From Caprella mutica (lineage: Eukaryota; Arthropoda; Malacostraca; Amphipoda; Caprellidae), in NCBI GenBank assembly GCA_947561585.1, contig CANNZV010001867.1, positions 1 through 64,000 of the forward strand: a stretch of DNA of 64,000 nucleotides, given 5' to 3'. Shown here piece by piece: positions 24,967 to 36,300 of the stretch; the first letter of the stretch is position 1, and the number at the start of each line of letters is the position of its first letter. A program made the position numbers and the translations under genes. The notes beneath the pieces are model-generated. The model was not told the DNA's origin and did no database searches. It saw only the letters and a program-made list of their open reading frames with translations.

Positions 24967-25825
24967 ACTTCTAGATTGTTTTCAACTTTAATATAATATA
25001 ACAATGTTTTAAAAAATAATTGCATTAATCACCAATTATTAATAAACGTCTGAATATGAAAATATCGGTTTGCCCAAATTTTATTCGCTGTAAAACATTT
25101 TGCTAGGATATTGTATATAAACGCATTATTTGTATATTTCAGTCGGATTCAAATTCTCATCTGTTTCAGAATCTAATTGTGTCACCTTTTAAACATTGTT
25201 CCTTATATTATTGGAAATTTGCGCTGTTATCAAAACGATCCACAATTTCCCCCTAATTTTTTCATATGGCTTTTGGTAAATTTTATTTCACTAACCGTTA
25301 TCAATTCCTTGCAATTATTCTTATACTTATCATATAAATATATACTAAAAGTTTGATGTAACATGTCATATTAGATATTTGAATTAATTGCTTTAACAAT
25401 TCTATCTAAATAATGAAATATGTATTTCACGAATTCATCAGTGAATGTGGTATACGGCAATACGTAACTGTACTAAGGATTAGATATATAAATATACAGA
25501 ATAACAGAACGCGAACATTTACCCATTATGTCTGAAAAACTAAAGAGCGGAATACAATCCAAAACGCTTTAATAATAAATAGTAGAACATCACAGTACTG
25601 GGAAAGTGAATGTCAACTTTTGGTAGGACAATTTTCTTTTCAATTTTTAGAATTTCGATTGGTTTGTTTGTTCACACCCAGTTCCCGACTACTGCAAGTG
25701 ACACCCCTAGCTACTCCCAGACTGCATCCAGTTCCTTATAGCTATGAGACTTTCTCTCTGTATCCTTGTCCTAGTTATGTATAACCTCATTAGTACCTGA
25801 CGAATAGGTTACATTGGTAAGTATG
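24967..25825. other. No gene recognised
   Basis: AT-rich sequence; nothing definable. Confidence 0.35.
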
Positions 25826-26075
25826 TTCTGGTGTCAAGGTGACACAGTGCCAGACACTGTGGCACCTCTCACTGACTCACTGACACACATTTAGCCATTT
25901 AAAAATCATATTAACCTATTGGATAGAATTTCAATGTACTCAACCACTTCTTTTTGTACTCTTTTTTTTTAGTTCAATATTTATCATCTCATTCATCGTG
26001 TCTGTGATGCTGTAAAAGATAAATTCTAATCTTTGATAAATGATGCATGAATATTATTGAGTAAATCGCTCGCTG
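25826..26075. repeat. Dispersed repeat, copy 1 (order B-A)
   Basis: Block B (TGTCAAGGTGACACAGTGCC...GGCACCTCTCAC) is followed by block A (ACTCAACCACTTCTTTT...TAATCTTTGATAAATG, GCATGAATATTA). The same two blocks occur in the opposite order at 27870-28085. Confidence 0.8.
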
Positions 26076-27869
26076 AACATAATAAATCTTTTGCCGATAA
26101 GAAATGCGATGCTTAAGATCAAACGATTGATAATTATTTTATTTATTGAAACTTATATTATTATATTATGCATGATTTATAATTTTTTTCCCGAATATTT
26201 CAAATTCATACTTCGAAGGATTTCAATAAGTTCTCTTTATTTTGCCACTGTTCTTATAACAACTTTAATACATAATTACTATCGCAAAATTGCGGAAGGT
26301 TAATTATATTTTGATCGGCAATATTTATTTATTTGTCGGCATAACTCAAAAGGTATTCAACCAAATCAATCAAAATCATATTGAACAGTTGTCTTTATCC
26401 AGGAACCATTTGATTAGATTTTGTGGGCGATCAGGTCGAAGGTTAAATTCACGAAAAGTTCAAAATGCGCTTTATAAGTGCCAGTTCTAGTTTTATTTGT
26501 GATCGTGTTATTAATCAGATAATTTACAGTTTTTATGATCACTACAAGATTTTGTATGATTAAGCAGATAGCATACTAATCCAAATTAATGTAGGTAAAT
26601 TTATTTCAACTATGGTTCTTACAATTTCAATTAGAAAATATTGAATTTCATGCCATTTTGACATTTGAGTTTCGAAATTTAAGACATTTTGAAATCTTCG
26701 GTTACGAAATCCAAGTAACAGGTAAAGTTTGTACAACGGACAGTACATGTACCGGAAAAAGTCTCCGCTATGCCAATCAATGGACGCTATGCGCGACTGA
26801 GGTTTTACTTCAATTAGGTATTTAAACTTTTTAAATTTTCTATAACAACATTTCAAAGAAATGCTAATGAAGTTAAAAAATCTCGGATTTATTATTAAAT
26901 GAAAATTTTAAGGAAAAATGAAAAATTTAACCCTTTGTGAAAATTTTAAGGAAATGTACGAAATAATAAATAGGTATAAAATAATGTTCACTTAAATGTG
27001 CTAAAGAATAAGATTGAAAGAAAAGGAAATATTTTCAACTTCACCTATAAAGATGTATCTCTGGCAAACTAATATACATCGCATAATTAATAATCGTTAA
27101 TTAAGCTGAACACAATATAAGAATAAATTTTTTCAATTCCCAATTCTAATTTGTTGTTTCTTATGAATAAATGTAGTATACATTACAATATAATATAGAA
27201 TAGTTACAACTCTTTTTAATTTCTACGGAACTTATCTAATCAAAGAAAATGTGGCGTAAAACATTAAGTACTGATTGTAAATTGCAATACCTCTGCATAT
27301 AATAATTATGACTGATTTTATATTTGGTAGACGGAAAAAAATATTTGTTAAACCATATAATTTGAAGAGGTGATTGTAACGAACTGCATGTCCGGCAGAA
27401 CGGATTTTTTGTCCTTTGTAGAGGTTTCTGTTTGTAGAGGTTTCCGATCGTCCGGTGTACGAACTTTACCTGCAATTTGACATGAAATAACGAATTTATG
27501 GTCATTATGAGCAGATATATAATAATTAGGATGTCGAATAATTATGTGATATCTTTAGTTTGATATTTTATATATTCTAAATTAGCTTGAACTTGTTAAA
27601 AAAATTCGTTCAAATAATATAAATTTGTATTTATACTAAATAACCTTTATATCAAAATAGACTAACATCACCATATACAGAATACACTATAATTGAAAAA
27701 TAAAAACAGAATCAGCCACAGCAATGATATTGTGTTTGATGATGAAACCTCTATTTTCATCATTTACAATTTTCAAACTCTACCCAAACTAAATATATCT
27801 CTGATAGGTAAAAGAATCAAAATCTCAATATAATTAACAAAAATCTTTCAGTTCCTAAGTAACATTTAT
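26076..27869. other. No gene recognised
   Basis: Frames at 26091-26303, 26290-26490 (+), 26560-26856 and 27236-27505 (-) are AT-driven and domain-less. Confidence 0.35.
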
Positions 27870-28085
27870 CTCATGGAAAGAATTTTGCTGCACTCAACCA
27901 CTTCTTTTAATTGAGCCATTCTACTCAGTTTAAGATTTATCAGCTTCATTCATTGAGTCTGGGATGCTTTAAGAGATAAAATCTAATCTTTGATTAATGG
28001 TGCATGAATATTATATATATATTTCGGTGAGTAGGTTCTAGTGTCAAGGTGACACAGTGCCAGACACTGTGGCACCTCTCACTGC
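27870..28085. repeat. Dispersed repeat, copy 2 (order A-B)
   Basis: Block A (CACTCAACCACTTCTTTTAA...CTAATCTTTGATTAATGGTG) precedes block B (AGTGTCAAGGTGACACAGTG...GGCACCTCTCACTG). Block B is itself a partial palindrome (CACAGTGCCAGACACTGTGGCAC). Confidence 0.8.
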
Positions 28086-28100
28086 TGGTTTAGAAGTCTA

Positions 28101-28288
28101 GGGTTTTGGTGATATGCTTTCAAAATCATAGATCTTGAAAATAGTACAGACGGATAGAATTAAATTGTATTGAATGGTTCTAAAGCAGCGGTATATAGTA
28201 TTCGATAGCAGTTAATATCGTTTCGTCTATAATATTCTTAAGATCTATTATTTTAAAAGCATTTTAAAAGCATCTTTAACACCATACC
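28101..28288. mobile_element. GTTGTGAC MITE, copy 3, diverged
   Basis: Left end GGGTTTTGGTGATATGCTTT and right end TTTAACACCATACC are diverged from the family termini. The internal CATAGATCTTGAAAATA, GGATAGAATT and GTATTCGATAGC segments match copy 2. A small direct duplication (TTTTAAAAGCA) lies next to the right end. Confidence 0.75.
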
Positions 28289-28540
28289 TATTATCAATAT
28301 TAGAAAAAATATTTTAATAATATCAAGGCATTATTAATTTTGAAACCAAAACAAAATTTCTTAATCTGACTATTTGAATAAATGTCTATTGAAACTTATT
28401 TGTTATCAGTAAAAAACACAAGTCTTATAAATGCTTTTCTATTAATAACTATATTCATAAAAAACACAAATTATTAAGAAAAAATGTTAGGTAAATGTTT
28501 AATAGCCGATATAACATAATAAAAGATAGAAAGTTGTAAA

Positions 28541-29010
28541 ATGATGTTCAGTTTTCGATAGGAAATTAATAGGAAGAATCTTTTCAGTGTACCGTGTAGT
28601 GGCTATAGGAAGGATCTTTTCAGTGTACCCTGTAGTGGCTAGGAAGGATCTTTTCAGTGTACCGTGCAGTGGCTAGGAAGGATCTTTTCAGTGTACCGTG
28701 CAGTGGCTAGGAAGGATATTTTCAGTGTACCGTGTAGTGGAAGGATCTTTTCAGTGTACTCTGTAGTGGCTAGGAAGGATCTTTTCAGTGTACCGTGTAG
28801 TGGCTAGGAAGGATCTTTTCAGTGTACCGTGTAGTGGCTATAGGAAGGATCTTTTCAGTGTACCGTGTAGTGGCTATAGGAAGGATCTTTTCAGTGTACC
28901 GTGTAGTGGCTATAGGAAGGATCTTTTCAGTGTACCGTGTAGTGGCTAGGAAGGATCTTTTCAGTGTACCGTGTAGTGGCTAGGAAGGATCTTTTCAGGA
29001 AGGCTATAGG
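28541..29010. repeat. 34-36 bp minisatellite grown inside a MITE
   Basis: The left edge, TGATGTTCAGTTTTCGATAG, is the terminal repeat of the MITE at 19909-20042. It runs into about 13 tandem copies of GGCTAGGAAGGATCTTTTCA + GTGTACCGTGTAGT, which is the MITE's inner-arm sequence. Some units are two bases longer (GGCTATAGG). The opposite terminal repeat is missing; the array ends at CTTTTCAGGAAGGCTATAGG. Confidence 0.85.
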
Positions 29011-29549
29011 AAGGAAGCTATATGTAACATTTTTTATTATTCCTTTCCAAAAAACTTTAAATATGTTGACTTACTTTACAAGATGATGCAGTGCATGGTA
29101 ATTTAAAATCTAAAATGAATTAAGACACAAAACCAATTTATAAAATACTGCTTAAAAAGATTCACATAAGTCTATAATAACACAAATTTTCTATAGAAAA
29201 ATCTTGAGTGTCGTTAAAATGTAAATTTCTCTACAAACTATTAAATATCTCCCAGCGTCTGTCACACCAATTAATATTTAAAAATTATTAATGTTGTAAG
29301 TCTACATTACGCCATAGAAACATGGAATCTGATGCAAATAAAATGTCGATAAAAAGGGTTATTTTAATTTGCATTTTAATAAGAAAAAGTGATAGGATAA
29401 AGGCGCAATCCTTAATTCTAGGAACTACTTATTATTGAGCCTTCAACGAAAAAAAGCATATAGGAAGGAATTATCCTCAAAGTCAGGATGAAAAAAGGCT
29501 TAAAGACTTGAAAATTGAAAGTATAGTTTAATCCCTAGAAGGTCATATA
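29011..29549. other. No gene recognised
   Basis: AT-rich sequence; nothing definable. Confidence 0.35.
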
Positions 29550-29647
29550 CCAAGGTAGAAATGTTTCTTGGTGACTTTTCTCCCAATATCGGGACAATAC
29601 AGCTATAATAAAGGACAGTAACTTGCCGCGAGAAACATTGCTACTTT
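29550..29647. mobile_element. Small MITE, AGGTAGCAATGTTTCT family
   Basis: Left end AAGGTAGAAATGTTTCTTGG and right end CGCGAGAAACATTGCTACTT are imperfect inverted repeats enclosing about 60 bp with CCCAATATCGGGAC. The termini match those of the element at 36516-36712. Confidence 0.65.
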
Positions 29648-30747
29648 TCTAGAATAGAGGTTAATTCATATCAGCACTAACTGAGCTATGGAAATTATAG
29701 AAAATATTAGCTTCTTAAACTGTGAAAAAAAATCAACAATATAATAGTGTTAATTACAGGATTATACTCATATAATACGCTATTTTAATCATAAATGAAT
29801 TACGTACTGATAGCTAATTTAAAAATATTGTCTAATAAAAGTTGGATACTATGTTTCATTTATTCATATTATTTGTAAGTTATAAAATACTTTGTAAATA
29901 CTAAAGATTATACATAAATGTTTAATGTTCATAAAGCATAATATAATTGTTCTTATATATTAAGCAAACTCTATATTTGTTCTCAAAAATGAAATAATAA
30001 ACTGTCACTATATGTTGTGACCAATAACCAACAAATGGTTAAGAACTCCAAATGAAGAAATAGATATTTCAAGTACAGTACACTCTACTAATCATTATGA
30101 TTAGTAGAGTCCTGAGTAATGAAACACCCTACATTTGTTATTAAAAATGTAAAATATATTTAAAATAATGAAATTCTTCTAAATTTGATACCATGTTCTT
30201 TTACTATTCATTTTAATCATATTAATATGAAAATATACATATTTTTCATTTGAATAAGACATTGAATGAAAATTTAAATATTGTTTTATAATTCCAAATT
30301 TTTCATAAAAAAGTCACAACTCTACTCTAAAAATTTAAAAAAAAATAAGATTGATTTTCATATAATTAATTATATATGTAAATTAGGTTAGATTTTCAAT
30401 TTAATGTAAATTTAAAAGTAATGGAATACATTTACTAGATTGAGTAAATCGTTGGAAATGATCTACTATTCTAAATAGTTTATTTGAACAAATATATCAC
30501 ATGCTTGTAATATTCTTAAAATTTATTGTAAAATGACTATTGATTAAAGGAGATTAATCGATTATATTGCCATAATCCATGTGTTTTTTGCTAAATTTAA
30601 AACTAACAATATTATATTATCACAATATGAAAGTTTAGATAAATTTTAATTTTAATATAGCATATATAATTACCATATAATAAAAAAGGATTAGTATTTG
30701 AGTGGAAATATGTTTCGAATATTTTTAGTTCATAAATTCAAAGAATT
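29648..30747. other. No gene recognised; short perfect palindrome
   Basis: AT-rich. At about 30085-30112, CTCTACTAATCA and TGATTAGTAGAG form a perfect hairpin with a tiny loop. Confidence 0.4.
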
Positions 30748-32655
30748 CATACATTAGTTCAACAGTTCTTGTATCAGTTCAACATTTCATATATTAGTTC
30801 AACATTTCATATATTAGTTCAACATTTCATATATTAGTTCAACAGTTCATATATTAGTTCAACAGTTCATATATTAGTTCAACAGTTCATATATTAGTTC
30901 AACATTTCATATATTAGTTCAACAGTTCACACATTAGTTCAACAGTTCCTGTATCAGTTCAACAGTTCATATATTAGTTCAACATTTCATATATTAGTTC
31001 AACATTTCATATATTAGTTCAACAGTTCACACATTAGTTCAACAGTTCCTGTATCAGTTCAACAGTTCATATATTATTTCAACATTTCATATATTAGTTC
31101 AACATTTCATATATTAGTTCAACATTTCATATATTAGTTCAACAGTTCATATATTAGTTCAACAGTTCATATATTAGTTCAACGTTTCATATATTAGTTC
31201 AACATTTCATATATTAGTTCAACAGTTCACACATTAGTTCAACAGTTCCTGTATCAGTTCAACAGTTCACACATTAGTTCAACAGTTCCTATATCAGTTC
31301 AACAGTTCCTGTATCAGTTCAACAGTTCATATATTATTTCAACATTTCATATATTAGTTCAACATTTCATATATTAGTTCAACAGTTCATATATTAGTTC
31401 AATATTTCATATATTAGTTCAACAGTTCATATATTAGTTCAACAGTTCATATATTAGTTCAACAGTTCACACATTAGTTCAACAGTTCCTGTATCAGTTC
31501 AACAGTTCCTGTATCAGTTCAAAAGTTCCTGTATCAGTTCAACAGTTCCTGTATCAGTTCAGCAGTTCCTGTATCAGTTCAACAGTTCCTGTATCTGTTC
31601 AACAGTTCATATATTAGTTCAACAGTTCATATATTAGTTCAACAGTTCCTGTATAAGTTCAACAGTTCCTGTATCAGTTCAACAGTTCATACATTAGTTC
31701 AACATTTCATACATTAGTTCAAAAGTTCATATATTAGTTCAACAGTTCATACATTAGTTCAACAGTTCCTGTATCGGTTCAACAGTTCCTGTATCAGTTC
31801 AACAGTTCCTGTATCAGTTCAACAGTTCCTGTATCTGTTCAATATTTCATACATTAGTTCAACAGTTCATATATTAGTTTAACAGTTCCTGTATCAGTTC
31901 AACAGTTCATATATTAGTTCAACAGTTCCTGTATCAGTTCAATAGTTCATATATTAGTTCAACAGTTCCTGTATCAGTTCGACAGTTCATACATTAGTTC
32001 AACAGTTCCTGCATGTATCAGTTCGACAGTTCATACATTAGTTCAACAGTTCCTGTATCAGTTCAAAAGTTCATATATTAGTTCAACAGTTCCTGTATTA
32101 GTTCAACAGTTCATACATTAGTTCAACAGTTCTTGAATCAGTTCAAAAGTTCATATATTAGTTCAACAGTTCCTGTATCAGTTCAACAGTTCAAATATTA
32201 GTTCAACAGTTCCTGTATAAGTTCAATAGTTCCTGTATCAGTTCAACAGTTCATATATTAGTTCAACAGTTCAAACATTAGTTCAACAGTTCCTATATCA
32301 GTTCAACAGTTCCTGTATCAGTTCAACAGTTCCTGTATCATTTCAACAGTTCCTGTATCAGTTCAACAGTTCACATATTAGTTTAACAGTTACTGTATCA
32401 GTTCAACAGTTCATATATTAGTTCAACAGTTCCTGTATCAGTTCAAACGTTCGTAAATTAGTTCAACAGTTCCTGTATCAGTTCAACAGTTCATAAATTA
32501 GTTCAAAAGCTCCTGTATCAGTTTAACAGTTCATATATTAGTTCAATCGTTCATATATTAGTTCAACAGTTCATATATTAGTTCTACAGTTCATATATTA
32601 GTTCTACAGTTCATATATCAGTTCAACAGTTCATATATCAGTTCAACAGTTCACA
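30748..32655. repeat. 20-bp satellite (about 95 copies)
   Basis: Units are TCATATATTAGTTCAACAGT (type A), TCCTGTATCAGTTCAACAGT (type B) and TCACACATTAGTTCAACAGT (type C). Type A dominates the left part, while A and B alternate in the right part (about 31880-32540), giving a loose 40-bp higher-order period. A 4-bp slip (GCATGTATC) occurs near 32011. No long frame. Confidence 0.97.
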
Positions 32656-33265
32656 TTTCTCAATATTAGCAGTGTCAGCTCCGTAGGCTTTATTCACTTC
32701 GTATTTACGTTTTAACGGTGAATGTTGATCTTGATCACTCATACCAGTTCTACTTACGCAGTCTTACATATTAAGGTCAAATACTTTCCATATTCAGTAA
32801 TGGAAAGTAATACAATTTAGTTAAAATTTCCTCTGTAAAAATCTAATTCTTATTAACCAATTTTTCTCAAAGATTTTTTTAAATATTAATTTTATATTAG
32901 GTCTTTTTTAGGTCATACATCGTTCATAAATTCATTAATGACTATCAAAGTAGTACGTAGTACATCCTAGATGCGCAGAAAAGTGTCCTAGTTTCAGAAA
33001 ATGAGGTGACCCACAATAAAAAAAAGTGTACCAATCAATTGCCAGTTAATCACTGTGACCTGCATGGTGTATTTAGTGCAATAAGTCACGGTCAGGTCAC
33101 GGTTTGTTGTTATCCCTTCAAGGTCACTGTACAGAGGCTTTAAAAATATAGACCAGCTGTGACCAACCTCAGTAATGCTACGAACGTGATCGAGTAAAGG
33201 TGTCCTATGTCTACAGGCAATAGATTTAACATAGTCTGCAAACGAGTCTATTAATTACCTAGATT
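32656..33265. other. Upstream region of the serine protease gene
   Basis: Less AT-rich than its surroundings at about 32960-33250, consistent with a promoter-proximal region. No repeat or other gene is seen. Confidence 0.4.
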
Positions 33266-33271
33266 TATAAA
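33266..33271 (+). promoter_or_regulatory. Candidate TATA box of the serine protease gene
   Basis: TATAAA within TTTATAAATAG lies 112 bp before the start codon at 33378. A transcription start about 30 bp downstream would give a 5' UTR of about 80 nt. A second TA-rich string (TATATAAACTATA near 33296) is an alternative. Confidence 0.4.
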
Positions 33272-33377
33272 TAGAAAACGATTGTATACTTTTATTTATA
33301 TAAACTATACAACTTGTGATATTAAAACTACAGATTTGGTAAATAAACAAACCGTGGTTATTATTTGTTAAATCAAA

Positions 33378-36300
33378 ATGGATTTAATTCATTCATCTTT
33401 TATTTTGTTTCTACTGAACTGGATCACAGGTTAGTTTAATAAATATTTATATTATATGCAACCAATGTAATTTCAAAAAAAAGTTCGTTTTGTGTTCACA
33501 CGGAATTTGAAATTAAAGAATGGTAATAAAACAATTCCTAAAATTAAATTGTATTTTTAAAAACATTTGCAATGAAACAATATACAAACCATTGTTATTA
33601 TTAATATTATTTTTAATAATGTTTTTAATTATTATTCATTATCATATAATTATCCAGCCGTATTAGATATTAATAGATTTTATATACGTAATTGATTTAC
33701 TTCATTTAAATCTCTTAAATTAATGAATCTGAAATTAACTATCAATTAATAATGAAAGCTGCTTTTAAAATTTTCTTTAACATATTAATATGTTTTTATA
33801 TCCGTTGAATTCAATGAGTTTTCTTCTCTATTTGCTGAACTGCATTAAACACTAAAACTTAACGTGTAGATGAAAAATGTTGATCATGAAAAATATTCGA
33901 GAAGATACAATATTGTTCCAATATTGGAACAATACTAGCAATATTGTACCAATATTGGAACAATATTGGTACAATATTGAGGAAATGTTGCCCCAATAAA
34001 TTTTGCTTTGCTTTGTAGACGACCTCCATAAGAAACCTGTTGATTTATTCCTAAATTTAGACCTAGCACTATAACCTCTGCTCCTCTGGTATCATAGTTT
34101 GTAACTAGAAATACAAGTCAATTATCCATCCTAATGAATAAATCAACAGATAATTATGATTATGATAGATATAGTAAAGTTAGACTTCAAATCAAAGAGA
34201 CTGCAAAAATAATTAATACTTTCAACTAGTCTATCCACAAATTTGTCATCGGCTGATAATCGTTCATAAACATTCACAGTATCGTAACGATTTTCAAACA
34301 ATAACATTGAAAATATAAACCAAATTATTTTCAAATGAAGCACGATAGGCAATCGTTATTAAATTTTATCATAAATTACGATTTAAATCTAATACTGTTT
34401 CATATTTTTTTATTCAAAATGACAAAAAAAATCTACTAAATAGAATTTTTTTATAATCTCTATGATATTATATTTACCGATGGTAATTTTTGCACTGGGA
34501 CACTTTAAGTGCAAGTGATCATGAACTGATATAATGAATGGTAAATAACTAAGGATATATACATATACATATAACCTGAGTGTACTATGAGAGTACTTTC
34601 ACTGCCTAACTGTTAAAAACTGGATTATCAGGAAGGGGAGGGACCAAATGGATTGCAAATCTTCCAGCTTTTATTCACTAATTCATCTAATTCCATGTCA
34701 TTAAAAATATTATGAAGTTAAATTTTTCAGAATAATTTTTTTGATAATAGGGTATTATAATTTACTTTTCAATTGAACATTTGTTTAAAATTTCTGTTCA
34801 GAAATTTAAAAATCAAAATTGATGATATATGAATATAATTGTATATATTGCATACAATATAATGATTTATAACAATAATCTTTAGGCCACACTAAATTAT
34901 GTGTGAATGTACTGTAACACTTTTACTTTCATTAGCAACGTTCCATTTGTTTTTCATGAACTGTGGAATAGAAATGTGTATTGAAATGAGATAGATAGGT
35001 ATTCTTGCTATCTATAAGTAGGTATGACATAAGTATAGATTAGCCTAAGATAGGTATACTATTGGTATAGGTAGGTATGCTATAGGTATAGATAGATATT
35101 CTGTAGGTATAGCTAGGTATGCTATAGGTATAGATAGATATTATGTAGGTATAGCTAGGATATGCTATAGGTATAGATGGATATTATGTAGATATAGCTA
35201 GGTATGCTATAGGTATAGATAGGTATGCTATAGGTATATAGATAGGTATGCTATAGGTATAGATAGATATTCTGTAGGTATAGCTAGGAATGCTATGGGT
35301 ATAGATAGATATTCTGTAGGTATAGCTAGGTATGCTACAGGTATAGATAGGTATGCCATAGGTATATAGATAGTTATGTTATAAAATAAATAGTTATGCT
35401 ATAGGTTTATGTAGAAATGTTATAGAAAAGGTATAGGTATTTTATGGTATACTGAGGGTTGTCGACTTTGACAAATTTCCGACACTGCCGAATATATCCT
35501 TAAGTTGTTTAATTTATTTTTCTTATTTTTTTAAGTCAAAAGTTTTCATTAAGACAAGAAGAATATAATTTTTAGAAGAGGTAATTGCTTCAGGAAGTAA
35601 ATTTTTGTAATCTCTTCATTTTTGAAGTTAAAAAAATAATTTATAGTATTTCTTAGCACTCTGGGAAAGTGCCCTAATTTTTCGTCTCTGGCAGCAACTC
35701 AGCAGAAGGTAACCAGCTTCTGAATTGTCTTCCCGGAAGTCCACAGCAAGCGAAACTAATTAAGCCAGTATTTAAAAGCGCTTGTAACGAATGACTGAGG
35801 CGATTGTTTGGTGTACTCTGTAAAGTATAATTATATATTTTATTAACCTATAAAGTATTTGTAGCTCTTATATTAAAACCAATGCTGGAATTAAAGGGCA
35901 ATTATATAAGTGTCCTTTCTAACTTCAGTAAAGGACAAGAACAGAAGATTTTAATAATAACTGTTCTTTGAAATATATGCAGTTGGAAAACCTAGGTATA
36001 TGTAGGTAGGCAAGATATAGGTTCAGGTAGGTATATAATGAAATGATTAATATTAAATAAAGGTAGGAGTAGTTTGTGCATAAGTAAGTAGGTTTCTTTT
36101 ACCTATAAGTAGGTATGACATAATTATGCTTCTAATTCACTGATTTTCAAATATATTCATTCCAAATTCCAAATAGTTCACCTGGATATAATGAAAATAA
36201 AATTTATATTTCTAATTTAATATATTTGTATTAACTTTAAATGTTCGTTTCATTAGTGTATATATTTTATTATGAAATACAGGATTCTCTAAATCAAATT

